A stretch of 64,000 nucleotides of DNA from Dyella flava. GTDB taxonomy: Bacteria; Pseudomonadota; Gammaproteobacteria; Xanthomonadales; Rhodanobacteraceae. Made by a program: the position numbers and the translations under genes. Shown in pieces: positions 18,918 through 28,590 of this stretch; position 1 is the stretch's first letter, and each line of letters starts with the position of its first letter. Under the pieces are notes generated by a model. It had not been told where the DNA came from and did no database searches. It saw nothing but the letters and a program-made list of their open reading frames with translations. The stretch lies in the NCBI RefSeq assembly GCF_016904955.1, contig NZ_JADIKE010000037.1:372001-436000 (forward strand), in the 5' to 3' direction.

Positions 18918-19862
18918 ATGAACCTGCGCGACCTGCATTACCTGGTTTCCCTGGCCGAGCACCGGCATTTCGGGCGTGCGGCGGAGGCCTGCTTCGTAAG
19001 CCAGCCCACGCTGTCCACCCAGATCAAGAAACTGGAAGATGAACTGGGCGTGCCACTGGTGGAGCGCACGCCACGCAAGGTGCTGCTCACCGATGTGGGC
19101 CGCGAGATCGCCCATCGCGCCCGCGAGGTGCTCAATGAAATCGACCAGATCAAGGGCATCGCGCGTCGCACGATAGATCCGGAATCCGGCACGGTTCGCC
19201 TGGGCATCTTCCCCACCCTTGGCCCGTACCTGCTGCCGCATGTGGTGCCCATGGTGCGCGAGCGCTTCCCCCGGCTGGAACTGCTGCTGGTGGAGGAAAA
19301 AACCGAAAACGTGCTGCACCGGCTGCGCGAAGGCAAGCTCGACGCCGGCATCCTCGCGCTACCGCTCCACGATGACAGCCTGCATACGGAATTCCTGTTC
19401 GAAGAACCCTTCCTGCTGGCCGTGCCGCAATCGCATCCGCTGGCCAAGCACCCGCAACTGAAGCTCAATGATCTGTCCGATCAGAACCTGTTGCTGCTGG
19501 AAGATGGGCACTGCCTGCGCGATCAGGCGCTGGAGGTGTGTCATATGGCCGGTGCCGGCGAAAAGAGCGGCTTTCGTGCCACCAGCCTGGAAACGCTGCG
19601 CCAGATGGTCGCTGCCAATGTAGGCATCACCCTGCTGCCCACGCTAGCCGTGAAACCTCCCGTCGCACAGGCGCCGAATCTGCACCTGGTCGAATTCAGC
19701 GGTCATCCACCCAGCCGCAGGATCGCCATGGCGTGGCGCAAGAGTTCGGCGATGGGGGCGTTCCTCAAGCAATTGGCCGACATATTCAAGAACCTGCCGC
19801 GTGACCTGCTCGACCCGCACAGCGCGTGCGCCTCGCCGGCAAAGCGACGCCGCATGGCTTGA
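18918..19862 (+). CDS. oxyR: OxyR, LysR-type hydrogen peroxide sensor
   Basis: A 314-residue LysR regulator with an N-terminal winged helix (about 1-60) and a periplasmic-binding-fold sensor domain. The redox pair Cys199 and Cys208 in GHCLRDQALEVC falls at the same numbers as in E. coli OxyR, where they form a disulfide on peroxide exposure and activate catalase, ahpCF and related genes. AGGAG lies 7 bases before the ATG. No peroxide-detoxifying gene is adjacent, so it acts in trans. The C-terminal tail (SACASPAKRRRMA) is unusually basic. Confidence 0.95.
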   Translation: MNLRDLHYLVSLAEHRHFGRAAEACFVSQPTLSTQIKKLEDELGVPLVERTPRKVLLTDVGREIAHRAREVLNEIDQIKGIARRTIDPESGTVRLGIFPTLGPYLLPHVVPMVRERFPRLELLLVEEKTENVLHRLREGKLDAGILALPLHDDSLHTEFLFEEPFLLAVPQSHPLAKHPQLKLNDLSDQNLLLLEDGHCLRDQALEVCHMAGAGEKSGFRATSLETLRQMVAANVGITLLPTLAVKPPVAQAPNLHLVEFSGHPPSRRIAMAWRKSSAMGAFLKQLADIFKNLPRDLLDPHSACASPAKRRRMA

Positions 19863-20275
19863 CGCGCTGCAGATGCCATCTGCGCCAACTGCTATCGCGG
19901 TCATGCCGCACCCGGCACGATAAAAGACCTGCCGTCGCGCTCTCAACATGCGATTCCCGTTCGCACTAGTGGGACAGGGAAACAGTTATGATACGGCGAA
20001 GATCACGCCGATGTATTTTCTGCGCCTTGCTCTCGACGATGGAATGATCGGGTACAGCAGAGCCGGCGCGACACGGCTGCCGTGTCAACGACAGATATCG
20101 CCCCGGCCGCACTTTCCCCAGCCCCTCATGTCGACGCATGGCTCCTCCAGCGTCGCATCAACAGCTGCCTTGGTTTTGAACGGGCTGATTCAACGCTCGA
20201 CGTAAACAGCTACTGCATCCCCGCCGCCGGCACCGATTATCGTGGGGTCTACTTATGCAGAAAACCTAAAACATC
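19863..20275. other. Intergenic stretch with one possible small frame
   Basis: Nothing recognisable is seen except the small frame at 20082-20279 described separately. The part after 19970 is less GC-rich than the flanking core genes, which fits a recently acquired segment. Confidence 0.4.
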
Positions 20276-20279
20276 ATGA
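20082..20279 (+). CDS. Small open frame coupled to the metalloprotease-like gene
   Basis: A 65-residue frame starting at GTG overlaps the next gene's ATG by ATGA, the arrangement of translationally coupled genes. The product (Ala/Pro-rich start, then LLQRRINSCLGFERAD) matches nothing I recognise and has no signal peptide. It could be a chaperone or immunity partner of the following protein, or chance. No strong ribosome site is visible. Confidence 0.28.
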   Translation: MSTTDIAPAALSPAPHVDAWLLQRRINSCLGFERADSTLDVNSYCIPAAGTDYRGVYLCRKPKTS

Positions 20280-21085
20280 CTGTAAACGCGCTATCGCCAG
20301 CGTCGCCCGTGGCTTCGCAAGGCACTTCATCTCCAACTACTGCCCAGCACGCAACCAAGAATCCTTCCGACATCAGTTCGCTCAAACCGTTCTACGTTGA
20401 GCATGTCACCGAATCGCATCCTTTCCTTGAAAACGAAAAGGAAAACAAAGACGGCCTCCCGTTATCTCAACCGGAACACAATCGAGTGATGAAGGCACTC
20501 GGAACCGCGATAACCTGGACCCAGAAGGCCATTTCGGCCTTGAAAGACCCCTCTGGCTGGAGCGGGGAAACGAAGAAGCTGCTGTCCGATCTTTTTCCGG
20601 GCGGCCTCCAGGAACCATCACAGAGACAGGCATTGAAAACCCAGTTGACCTATACATTGGATGGCCTGCAGAAGTTGCGTGATGACAACGCCTCGACCGT
20701 CCGCAGCATGTCATCCGAACACCGCCTTGGTTTATCGATGTCAATGATCGACCCTGAAACTCACGATAAAATTCGTTTTGACAGAATGTACATTTCAGAA
20801 AAGTCGCTGAAGGACAGACCGGATGATGCCCTGGCTGCCACGGTGCTTCATGAGGCCTCGCATACCTATGCCGACACCAGCGACAACTGGAAGACCAGGC
20901 CCAATCACTCTTCGCCTCCCGATGGGAAACCAAGCTTTTCATTCGACACCCATCTGTCCGTCCCCGACCCGGTAAGCGGCAAGTCGCATAGTGACTTGAC
21001 GTTTACGAATGCCGTAAACAACGCGTCCACGGTAGAGGTTGCCACTGAAGTGCTGGCAGGCGTGCCGTTCAACTCGATCGCATAA
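20276..21085 (+). CDS. HExxH metallopeptidase-like protein, possible secreted effector
   Basis: The 269-residue product has no classical signal peptide, but its first 35 residues are rich in Ser, Thr, Pro and Ala, as in type III effectors. The region from about residue 145 ends in HEASH (192-196) followed closely by DTSD (200-203). This resembles the zinc site of aspzincin (M35/lysine-specific metallo-endopeptidase) proteins, where HExxH is followed by GTxD. Codon use is less GC-biased than in neighbours. It follows a small coupled frame and ends near an msrA pseudogene, so the locus may be acquired. Protease activity and secretion are inferred; an unrelated zincin is possible. Confidence 0.5.
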   Translation: MTVNALSPASPVASQGTSSPTTAQHATKNPSDISSLKPFYVEHVTESHPFLENEKENKDGLPLSQPEHNRVMKALGTAITWTQKAISALKDPSGWSGETKKLLSDLFPGGLQEPSQRQALKTQLTYTLDGLQKLRDDNASTVRSMSSEHRLGLSMSMIDPETHDKIRFDRMYISEKSLKDRPDDALAATVLHEASHTYADTSDNWKTRPNHSSPPDGKPSFSFDTHLSVPDPVSGKSHSDLTFTNAVNNASTVEVATEVLAGVPFNSIA

Positions 21086-21221
21086 GCTTCAAGGCGACCG
21101 CGGCCCCTTGTGCCCGCAAACAGCCGGGGGATGGCTTGGCCATACCCCGGCATCCTTATGCGCAGCTGCCTGAGGCTTGCATGCGCACGCACGAGTCCAG
21201 CACCTTGCGCGGGCGATCTCA

Positions 21222-21562
21222 CTGAACCGGAAACACCGACACCACCCAGCCCACAATAGCCACCCGGATGCTTGGACAGCTATTGCTGGTGCTCGTCTTC
21301 GACGAAACAGAACGGCCCGGCCACGGCGATTTCGGTAGTGATGCTGCCATGGCCCGCTCGCGCCAGTTCGGCCTGAAAGCGGCTGGCCGATGCTTGCACA
21401 GCATGGCGCTGCACAGCATTGGACGTATAGACGGCTGAACGGCATGGCGTACGGGCGTCGCCCTGGCGCAGGCCATGGATCACCCGCACCACTTCAGCGT
21501 GTCCGGCCATGCCCGAGCACACTTCGCGATACGTTGGATTGCGCGGGCAGCCGCAACAGGCC
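21222..21562 (-). pseudogene. msrA: Degenerate methionine sulfoxide reductase A (msrA)
   Basis: Reading the minus strand just after apt gives NPTYREVCSG, GHAEVVRV, then directly LRQGD, RSAVYTS, ITTEIAVAGPFCFVEDEHQQ, a TAG stop and, in the same frame, LSKHPGGYCGLGGVGV. This follows MsrA from its middle to its end with three lesions: the N-terminal part with the catalytic GCFW is absent, about 25 residues are missing between VVRV and the RQGD block, and the Tyr after HQQ is a stop. The enzyme repairs oxidised methionine; this copy cannot be functional. Confidence 0.85.
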
Positions 21563-22081
21563 CTAATAATGCAACACGGCGTGTAACGGAATGTTTTCCG
21601 GCCAAAGGTTTCTGCCCTGCAAGGCGCGCAGTTCGATCACTACCGACGCACCGACCAGCTCCGCCCCAAGCTGTCCCAGCAGGTTGCGTGCTGCGCCCAG
21701 AGTGCCGCCGGTAGCCAGCACGTCATCGACCAGCAGAACGCGCTCGCCCTGGCTTACGGTTCCTACGCGGGCTTCGAGCCGGTCGGTGCCGTATTCGAGC
21801 TGGTAATCCGCATACATTACCGGCGGCGGCAGCTTGCCCGGCTTGCGCAAGGGGATGAAGCCCGCACCGAGTTTCTGCGCCATGGCCGCGGCGAAGATGA
21901 AACCGCGCGATTCAACACCGCAGACCGCCTGCACCTGGCTGCCCTGCCACGGCTCGATCAAGGCGTCGATGCAGCGTGCGAAGGCCGCGCCATCGGCCAA
22001 CAATGGGGTGATATCGCGGAAGATCACGCCCGACTTCGGAAAATCCGGTACCGCGCGGATCAGATGTTCAAACGAGGTCAT
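21563..22081 (-). CDS. apt: Adenine phosphoribosyltransferase
   Basis: Apt salvages adenine to AMP with PRPP. The 172-residue protein starts MTSFEHLIRAVPDFPKSG (ATG at 22081, favoured over a longer frame because it matches the family start), has VCGVESRGFIFAAA and the PRPP loop VLLVDDVLATGGT. It is the last intact gene of the folA-to-apt run; 13 bases separate it from the EamA transporter gene. The stop abuts the msrA remnant. Confidence 0.95.
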   Translation of the reverse strand: MTSFEHLIRAVPDFPKSGVIFRDITPLLADGAAFARCIDALIEPWQGSQVQAVCGVESRGFIFAAAMAQKLGAGFIPLRKPGKLPPPVMYADYQLEYGTDRLEARVGTVSQGERVLLVDDVLATGGTLGAARNLLGQLGAELVGASVVIELRALQGRNLWPENIPLHAVLHY

Positions 22082-22094
22082 GCCTACACTCCAG

Positions 22095-23027
22095 TCATGC
22101 TTGAGAAACGCGCCGGCGTGGCTGCAGCGCGCCGAAGAGGATACCTGCCAGCGCAAGCACCAGCCCGGTCCAGTCGCCGAGCGACGTCGGCCGGCCGAGC
22201 AAGATCACATCCAGTACAAAAGCCAGGGTTGGCTGCAGCAGCAGTAACAACCCAACCAGCGATGCCGGCAAGCGCGGCATCGCGCTCACCATCAGCAGCC
22301 ATGCCAGCACCTGCCCGATGAATCCCAGCGCCAGCAACACGCTCCAGCTTTGTATACCGTGCAACGCGAAGCTGTCGCCTTCACCCCACCCCCATAGCCA
22401 GAGCACCACGGCGCAAAGCAGGCTCATCAGGCCGAGGAACTGGGCCGGAGACAGGCGTGTGTGCGTCTTCAGCGCCTGCCGAAAACTCAGCAGGTACACG
22501 GTGTAGGCGACACCGCTGCCAAGTCCCAGCCAGACGCCGAGTCGATGCTGCGCGTCAAAGATCGACCAATGTGCTCCGACCAGCAACCACAGGCCAACCG
22601 TCGCCAGCAACATGCCAGGCACGAATCCCCGGCCGGGCCGCTCGCGATAGAACGCAAAGCCGACCAGCGCCATCAGGAACACCTGGAAGTTGGTAAGCAA
22701 GGTGGCGATGCCCGGCCCGATCCAGAGGATGCTGCGATGCCATTGGATCAGGTCGACCGCCAGACCGATCGCCGGCAACACCGCCCACGCCAGATCACGC
22801 CAGGAAAACCGCCGCCACACACCACGCAAGGCCACCCACACCAACAACATGCTGCCGCCGAAGAGCATGCGGTAGAAACCGGACACCGTCGGCGCCGTGT
22901 GCGCGTAAACCACGAACAGGCTGGTGCTGGATAGCAGCGTCGCACCGATGGCCATTTGCATGACCGCGGCGCGCATGGGCACTTCGCTGCCGACGCCCGC
23001 GGGCGTCGCGGTGGAGACATCAGACAT
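22095..23027 (-). CDS. EamA/DMT family transporter
   Basis: A 310-residue inner-membrane protein with about ten hydrophobic helices arranged as two EamA repeats (roughly residues 18-145 and 155-295), the plan of drug/metabolite exporters. The ATG at 23027 (MSDVST) is chosen since a start further upstream would overlap the DUF2007 gene, whose stop lies 7 bases away. The substrate is unknown; exporters of this family often handle amino acids or purine-related metabolites, and its position before apt is suggestive only. Confidence 0.85.
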   Translation of the reverse strand: MSDVSTATPAGVGSEVPMRAAVMQMAIGATLLSSTSLFVVYAHTAPTVSGFYRMLFGGSMLLVWVALRGVWRRFSWRDLAWAVLPAIGLAVDLIQWHRSILWIGPGIATLLTNFQVFLMALVGFAFYRERPGRGFVPGMLLATVGLWLLVGAHWSIFDAQHRLGVWLGLGSGVAYTVYLLSFRQALKTHTRLSPAQFLGLMSLLCAVVLWLWGWGEGDSFALHGIQSWSVLLALGFIGQVLAWLLMVSAMPRLPASLVGLLLLLQPTLAFVLDVILLGRPTSLGDWTGLVLALAGILFGALQPRRRVSQA

Positions 23028-23034
23028 GGGGTTC

Positions 23035-23313
23035 TTAACCTGGGACGGGAAGCAGGCCGCCGGTGTCGTCATCCTGCTCTTGCAGCACCTGCCTGGCCTC
23101 GGTCAGGGCGCGATCGATCTCTTGCACGATCGGTTCGGCGACATCCACGCTCGATTCGGGCACCAATACCGCCACGTAATCCAGTGCCGGCAGTTGCCCG
23201 ACACCACCGGTGAGGTATTCCCCGGAAATGAAAGCGGGCACCTCGGCGCTTTCCAGCGCATCCTTCACCAGATGGGCGTCGATCAGATTCTGGGCTCGAT
23301 AGATGATCCGCAT
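23035..23313 (-). CDS. DUF2007 domain protein
   Basis: The 92-residue protein matches DUF2007, small alpha-beta proteins annotated as putative signal-transducing or PII-like. It begins MRIIYRAQNLIDAHLVKDAL, with the typical AHLVKDALESAEVPAFISGE segment. The function is not known. It lies between the Nudix/ThiE gene and the transporter gene in a closely spaced operon. Confidence 0.82.
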   Translation of the reverse strand: MRIIYRAQNLIDAHLVKDALESAEVPAFISGEYLTGGVGQLPALDYVAVLVPESSVDVAEPIVQEIDRALTEARQVLQEQDDDTGGLLPVPG

Positions 23314-23351
23314 GCAAGCACGCTACTGCTGGCAGGGCTGGCGGGCAAGCA

Positions 23352-24317
23352 TCACCAGAACGCACCGATACCGGCGACGCCCTGCGCGGCGTGTTCCCGC
23401 GCCACTTGAGCCTGTGCGGGTGCCATGCCGCCGAGTGCAAAGACCGGCAGCGCGGCCCCTTCCGCCATCCGCTGGAAGGACGGCCAGCCCAAGGCGGCCG
23501 CCTCGGGATGGCTGGCGGTGGCGGCGACGGGCGAGAGCGTGGCGAAGTCAGCACCGATTGCAACCGCCCGTGCGAGCTCGCCAGCATCATGGCAACTGCC
23601 GGCTACCGGCTGCGCCCACGGCAAAGGACGCGTAGCCAGTGCCGCCAGTTGTGACGACTTCAGATGCACCCCGATACCTGCACCCAATTGGCGCGCGCCA
23701 TCGATATCTTCATTAAGCAGCACAACCGCACCGCAACGCAGTGCATGCGCTTGCACGCGCGCCGCCAGCGCACGCACCTGCTCCACCGGCCAGAGCGGAA
23801 AACGCAGCTGAATCAGGCCAGCCCCTCGCTCCAGCGCAGCGGTCACGCGCGTGTACCAGAGCGCTGCCTGATCCGGCGTGACATCGGCAGGCGTGATGGC
23901 GTAGATCGAGGGCAGACGCAAAGCCTGCAGTATCGGCCGATCCGCCGGCGCGAGGATGGCGGGATCAACCGCTGCAGGAAGCACCCATTGCAAGGCCTGC
24001 CCTTCCAGCGACACCGGCGTGCCCTGCCAATGCGTGAACTGCCAGGCATCAAGCAACAAGCCGCGCTCGCCATAACGCCACGGCACACGGATCAATGGCG
24101 CGCCGTCGGCAGGATCGATATGAATGCCCAGTTCTTCGTGCAATTCGCGCACCAGCGCGCGGTGCGGCGCTTCACCGGGCTCCAGCTTGCCACCGGGGAA
24201 TTCCCACAAACCGGCCAGATGCTTGCCTTCCGGACGTTGCGCCAGCAGCACCCTGCCCTGCGCATCGCGCAGCACGCCAGCCATGACGTGCATCGGTGCG
24301 CCGAGGTGATCGCTCAC
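23352..24317 (-). CDS. Nudix hydrolase fused to a thiamine-phosphate-synthase-like domain
   Basis: The 321-residue protein has an N-terminal MutT-type Nudix domain with the box GGKLEPGEAPHRALVRELHEELG (GX5EX7REUXEEXG complete, about residues 43-65), which should sanitise 8-oxo-dGTP or related nucleotides. The C-terminal half (about 135-321) is a ThiE-like TIM barrel ending VFALGGMAPAQ and GVAGIGAFW. This fusion is known in gammaproteobacteria; whether the ThiE part is active is unsettled. Translation probably starts at GTG 24317, 9 bases after folA. Confidence 0.9.
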   Translation of the reverse strand: MSDHLGAPMHVMAGVLRDAQGRVLLAQRPEGKHLAGLWEFPGGKLEPGEAPHRALVRELHEELGIHIDPADGAPLIRVPWRYGERGLLLDAWQFTHWQGTPVSLEGQALQWVLPAAVDPAILAPADRPILQALRLPSIYAITPADVTPDQAALWYTRVTAALERGAGLIQLRFPLWPVEQVRALAARVQAHALRCGAVVLLNEDIDGARQLGAGIGVHLKSSQLAALATRPLPWAQPVAGSCHDAGELARAVAIGADFATLSPVAATASHPEAAALGWPSFQRMAEGAALPVFALGGMAPAQAQVAREHAAQGVAGIGAFW

Positions 24318-24326
24318 AGAACCGGA

Positions 24327-24815
24327 TCAGTGACTGCGGATGTACTCGACCATGTCGAAGTCGTAGCTATGCTCGCTGTCTTTCTTGTGGTGCGTGCGCT
24401 TGACTTCGGTCCAGTCGCTGAAATGAATGCCGGGGAAAAAGGCATCGGCGCCTTCCACGGCCGCGCCGACCCAGGTGAGATACAGGCGCTGCGCCATCGG
24501 CAAAGCATCGTGGAAAACCTTGCCGCCGCCGATGACCATCAGGCCGGTGCCGTTGGAGCGGGCCTGGGCTTCTTCGATCGAACGCACGGTGATCTGGCCG
24601 GGAAACGGTGCCTCGTGACGCTTGGACAGCACCAGGTTTTCGCGATTCGGCAGGGCCCGACCGATCGAGACGGCCGTGTTGTAGCCCATCAGCACGTACT
24701 TGCCGACCGTCAGCTGCTTGAACCAGCGCAAGTCGTCCGGCAGATGCCAAGGGAGCTGCCCCTTGCGACCGATTGCAAAGTTCTCGTCGAGGGCGGCAAT
24801 CAACGAAATGGCCAT
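24327..24815 (-). CDS. folA: Dihydrofolate reductase
   Basis: FolA reduces dihydrofolate to tetrahydrofolate with NADPH. The 162-residue protein starts MAISLIAALDENFAIG (ATG at 24815, chosen over a longer frame by family alignment) and shows GQLPWHLPDDLRWFK with the catalytic Asp, the NADPH loop and the VIGGGKVFHDAL motif. It leads the operon folA-Nudix/ThiE-DUF2007-EamA-apt. thyA, which regenerates dihydrofolate, lies 205 bases upstream on the same strand. Confidence 0.96.
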   Translation of the reverse strand: MAISLIAALDENFAIGRKGQLPWHLPDDLRWFKQLTVGKYVLMGYNTAVSIGRALPNRENLVLSKRHEAPFPGQITVRSIEEAQARSNGTGLMVIGGGKVFHDALPMAQRLYLTWVGAAVEGADAFFPGIHFSDWTEVKRTHHKKDSEHSYDFDMVEYIRSH

Positions 24816-25020
24816 GAAAGCTCCGGGCAATGTGACAGTGTTCGAACGGCAGGCGCAGCCAGAAACACTCCCGGTCACGCTGACCGCCCATTATAGCTCC
24901 TGGCGGGTTGGACACGCATGGTGGATATGCCAAGCCAGCCAATCACCCCGCCTGCCATGGTGATCTTTCTGCGCCGAAAAACCAGAGCCAAATCCGGCCC
25001 ATTGGCCGACACCGATCGAG

Positions 25021-25815
25021 TTAGACGGCCACCGGCGCCTTGATCGCGGCGTGCGGGTGGTAGTCCTCGATGATCACGTCCTCGAAACGGAAGTCGAAAA
25101 TCGACGACACATGTGGATTGAGCTTGAGCTTCGGCAACGGCCGCGGCTCACGCGCAAGCTGCAAGCGCGCCTGCTCCAGGTGATTGTTGTACAGATGCGC
25201 ATCACCCAGCGTGTGCACGAAATCACCGACGCCCAATCCACACACCTGCGCAATCATGTGGGTAAGCAAGGCATAACTGGCGATGTTGAAAGGTACGCCG
25301 AGGAAGATGTCGCCGGATCGCTGATAGAGCTGGCAGCTCAGCTTTCCATCCGCCACGTAGAACTGGAATAGCGCGTGACACGGCATCAACGCCATCTTCG
25401 GCAATTCGCCCACATTCCATGCGCTGATGATCAGGCGTCGCGAATCGGGATTGCGCTTGATCTCTTCGACCACCCAGCGGATCTGATCCACGATGTGGCC
25501 GTCTGCGGTCGGCCACGCGCGCCATTGCTTGCCGTACACCGGACCGAGATCACCCTGTTCGTCAGCCCATTCGTCCCAGATGCTGACGCCATGTTCCTTC
25601 AGATAGGCGATATTCGTGTCGCCACGCAGGAACCAGATCAGCTCATGCACGATGGACTTCAGATGCAGCTTCTTGGTGGTGACCAGGGGGAAGCCTTCGT
25701 TCAAATCGAAGCGCATCTGCCAGCCGAACACGCTACGCGTGCCGGTGCCGGTGCGATCGGTTTTTTCCGTGCCGTGTTCCAGCACATGGCGAAGCAGGTC
25801 GAGATAAGCGTGCAT
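25021..25815 (-). CDS. thyA: Thymidylate synthase
   Basis: ThyA methylates dUMP to dTMP using methylene-tetrahydrofolate. The 264-residue length and the catalytic Cys146 in [12 protein letters not shown] match E. coli ThyA exactly; [19 protein letters not shown] and DAHLYNNH are also present. The ATG at 25815 is chosen by family alignment. It lies 10 bases after lgt, as in many proteobacteria. Confidence 0.98.
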   Translation of the reverse strand: MHAYLDLLRHVLEHGTEKTDRTGTGTRSVFGWQMRFDLNEGFPLVTTKKLHLKSIVHELIWFLRGDTNIAYLKEHGVSIWDEWADEQGDLGPVYGKQWRAWPTADGHIVDQIRWVVEEIKRNPDSRRLIISAWNVGELPKMALMPCHALFQFYVADGKLSCQLYQRSGDIFLGVPFNIASYALLTHMIAQVCGLGVGDFVHTLGDAHLYNNHLEQARLQLAREPRPLPKLKLNPHVSSIFDFRFEDVIIEDYHPHAAIKAPVAV

Positions 25816-25825
25816 GGGAAGCAGT

Positions 25826-26722
25826 CTACGCTGTCTGGGTTTGATCCGCTTTCGCAAGCGGCAACGTGGGTGCGCGGCGCGACAGTCCGATCAGCCACAA
25901 GCCGACGACGATCAGCGGCAGCGATTGAATCTGGCCCATGGTCAGCCAGCCCCATGCCAGATAGCCCAGCTGCACATCCGGCACGCGCACGAATTCGACC
26001 ACGAAGCGGAAGCAGCCGTACATCAGCGCAAACAGGCCCGAGATCAAATAGCGCGGACGCGGCTTCAACGACACCAGCCACAACACCGTGAACATCACGA
26101 CGCCTTCCAGCGCCAATTCATAGAGCTCCGACGGATGACGCGGCAAGCCGCCGTATTGCTGCATCAACTGGGACAGGTTCGGATGGGCGGCGGCCAGTGC
26201 GGCATCTTCATCGTGCGCATTGGGAAAGATCATGGCCCACGGCACCTGCCCCGGCTTGCCCCATAGCTCGCCATTGATGAAGTTGCCCAGACGGCCAAGC
26301 CCCAGTCCGATCGGCACCAGCGGCGCCAGGAAATCCACGGTATCGAAAAAATGCAGCTTGTGCCGGCGCGACCACCACACGCCCGCCACCAGCACGCCGA
26401 GCAGGCCACCGTGAAAACTCATGCCGCCATCCCACACGCGGAACAGCGCCACCGGGTCGGTCCAGACCCAGCGGATGCCACCGGCGTAATAAAACAGCAT
26501 GTACCAGATGCGGCCGCCGAGAATCACGCCCATCATCGCGTAGAAAATCAGGTCGCCGAAGGCCTCGCGGCTGACCGGGAGGCGCCCCTTCTTGCGACGG
26601 TATTCACCCAGTGCCCATGCCCCCAGAAAACCCATGAGGTACATCAGCCCATACCAATGGATCTGAATCGGCCCCAGCTGCAGGGCGACCGGATTGAATT
26701 GCACGACAAAGGGTTGCGACAT
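25826..26722 (-). CDS. lgt: Prolipoprotein diacylglyceryl transferase
   Basis: Lgt transfers diacylglycerol from phosphatidylglycerol to the lipobox Cys of prolipoproteins in the inner membrane. The 298-residue protein has about seven helices, the essential HGGLLGVL segment (with SFHGG) and the signature [14 protein letters not shown]. The ATG at 26722 ([11 protein letters not shown]) fits the family start. It forms a unit with thyA. Confidence 0.96.
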   Translation of the reverse strand: MSQPFVVQFNPVALQLGPIQIHWYGLMYLMGFLGAWALGEYRRKKGRLPVSREAFGDLIFYAMMGVILGGRIWYMLFYYAGGIRWVWTDPVALFRVWDGGMSFHGGLLGVLVAGVWWSRRHKLHFFDTVDFLAPLVPIGLGLGRLGNFINGELWGKPGQVPWAMIFPNAHDEDAALAAAHPNLSQLMQQYGGLPRHPSELYELALEGVVMFTVLWLVSLKPRPRYLISGLFALMYGCFRFVVEFVRVPDVQLGYLAWGWLTMGQIQSLPLIVVGLWLIGLSRRAPTLPLAKADQTQTA

Positions 26723-26847
26723 GGCGTGGCCGGCAGGGATCAAAGCGGGGAGTTTAGCGGGCCGGATGCTAAACGTCAGGGTCACTGCCCCGCCCGGCCT
26801 GGCTGCGCCGTAGCCACGGGCCCATGACCCAGGGACCGGTGGGCCGA

Positions 26848-27732
26848 TCAGCCGCCGGCACCCGCCGTGGATGCATCCATCGGCGCACGCGCCAGCGCCA
26901 CCACATTGGCGGACGACGACTTGCTCATCGCGTACTTCAACTCGCGATAGACCCCCAGCACCGCACGCCCGTAACCGCGCGCAAGCGTGGCGTCGTGACT
27001 GTGGTAGTAGCCGATGCGCAGCACCGGGTCGTGACTTTCCTGCATCGCCTTGCGCAGCAGACGGGTACCCACTTCGATATTGCGCACCGGATTGAGCAGC
27101 GCGACCGGATCGGGCTCGATGTCCTTATGCACCGGGTAATACACCTGCATGATGCCGACATCCTGCACCGGCAAGGCCATCTGGTGCGCCATCTCGATCG
27201 CGCGCACGGCATCGTTGTGCGAGCCCCTGTGCATGCGCCCATTCACCCGGACCACCCATGGACTCGGCGCAATCGATCCATCGGCCTGGGCACTCTTGCT
27301 CTCCACCAGCGCCACGGCATAGATCAGCAGCGGATCGATGCGATAACGCGCGCCCGCTGACGCCCACAGGCTGTTGGGCGAGGTGATGTCGAGATCGAAA
27401 CCATCGTCGTGCATCGACTGCACCGGCAGGGTCGTCACCAGGCGCTGCAAATCGCGGACGGAGAAGGACGGCGTGCCAACCTGCAAGCGCGACGCCGACC
27501 GGGAAAGCGTGGCCACAAGATGCGGCATCTCGATCATCGCCGGCGACACGGTCACCGTCAGCTCGGGACGCTCGATGCTCAACGACGTCACCACCGGCGG
27601 CAACACCTGCGCATGCAAGTAGTGCGTGACGATCGCCACCACCGCCGTTCCCGCGGCCATGGCCAGGGTGTTGGCGGTGGGCTGCTTATAGGCTTTGACA
27701 TGGCGCCGGGCGGCGAGCAGCACCGTCGACAT
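26848..27732 (-). CDS. Membrane-anchored lytic-transglycosylase-like protein
   Basis: From the ATG at 27732 (AAGGTGG 8 bases upstream) the product has 294 residues: a short cytoplasmic start, one hydrophobic segment ([18 protein letters not shown]), a linker and a C-terminal SLT-like domain (from about residue 125). That domain shows [10 protein letters not shown] with the presumed catalytic Glu, DVGIMQVYY (family GLMQ), NIEVGTRLL and a GYYHS... [10 protein letters not shown] end. Lytic transglycosylases cleave peptidoglycan glycan strands; such anchored forms often assist secretion machines, but no secretion genes are nearby. The frame is open to 28290, but the extra N-terminus is low-complexity and lacks a start signal. 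Confidence 0.65.
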   Translation of the reverse strand: MSTVLLAARRHVKAYKQPTANTLAMAAGTAVVAIVTHYLHAQVLPPVVTSLSIERPELTVTVSPAMIEMPHLVATLSRSASRLQVGTPSFSVRDLQRLVTTLPVQSMHDDGFDLDITSPNSLWASAGARYRIDPLLIYAVALVESKSAQADGSIAPSPWVVRVNGRMHRGSHNDAVRAIEMAHQMALPVQDVGIMQVYYPVHKDIEPDPVALLNPVRNIEVGTRLLRKAMQESHDPVLRIGYYHSHDATLARGYGRAVLGVYRELKYAMSKSSSANVVALARAPMDASTAGAGG

Positions 27733-28415
27733 GTCGCTGGCCACCTTGGGCAACGACGGGCCGTAGGCGACGCTATACGCCCTCATCGGACGCGCCGAGC
27801 AAGGACTGCACGTCAGCCGGTCCATGCCGATGCGGACATGTCGCCGGGAAGCCCAGCCCTGCGGATCCACGAACAGAATCTTCTGGGCATGCGGCACCGG
27901 GATCGCCCCGGTCCGTTGCCCCTTGAATGTCGCCGGTGCGCACAGCAGGACGCGCTGGGTCACCGGTGGTCGTGACCGGGCGTGCCCGGTCGTGCCGGAA
28001 GAACCGCCATCTGCATGACGCCGCCCTGCCCCAGTGTCGGCAGCCCGTCGCGCCCGGCGTGGCGGATTCTCGTCATTCAGATCAAAAGGTGCTTGAAGCA
28101 GCAACACGGGCGTCATCCTTTCGGCGTCTACCGGCCGGTGGGGTAGACAAGCACAAATCGAGCCGGATAGCGAGGCGCATCGCGCAAGACCTCGCCTCGA
28201 TCCGTCCACCCGCTGCCGTTGGGTGAGCCCTGCCGGACCGCGCCATGCCTTGAGTCCAAAGCGCCTGACAGCCGGGCCAATGTCGGCCAATAAGTCCCAG
28301 GCAGCGGATGCCCGTGCTTTTTTGCGATGACACGGATCACGGCCATCGACCAGAGACCTTCCCTGGCTCGCCTCCTGGAGATTGGCTGCCGCGCGCCCAA
28401 TCTCTCCGGTCCCGC
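27733..28415. other. Gap without a supported gene
   Basis: The minus-strand frame is open through most of it but reads as Arg/Ala/Gly-rich low-complexity sequence. No recognisable domain, RNA or promoter was found on either strand. Confidence 0.4.
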
Positions 28416-28590
28416 TTACGTCCGCGTAATCGAAGCCCCGCCATCCACCAGGAACGCCGTACCGGTAACGAAGGCCGAATCATCAGAAGCGAAATACAGC
28501 ACCGAGCGAGCCAGCTCCTCCGGCGTAGCAACACGCTTGAGCTCAGTAGCGTCGATGGAGATACCTTGAACCTGCGGCCGTGCATTGACG
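28416..28590 (-). pseudogene. C-terminal remnant of a short-chain dehydrogenase/reductase gene
   Basis: The minus strand reads ELKRVATPEELARSVLYFA, then SDDSAFVTGTAFLVDGGAS and a TAA stop at 28416. This is the canonical SDR carboxyl end (xPEEIA...FLASD..SFVTG..l.vDGG). Upstream the frame meets a stop after about 58 codons, and no Rossmann or YxxxK segment is present, so the gene is a fragment. Confidence 0.8.

Noticed and set aside
27733..28290. N-terminal extension of the SLT-like protein
   Set aside because: Low-complexity Arg/Ala/Gly sequence without start signal; ATG 27732 with AAGGTGG is a better start.
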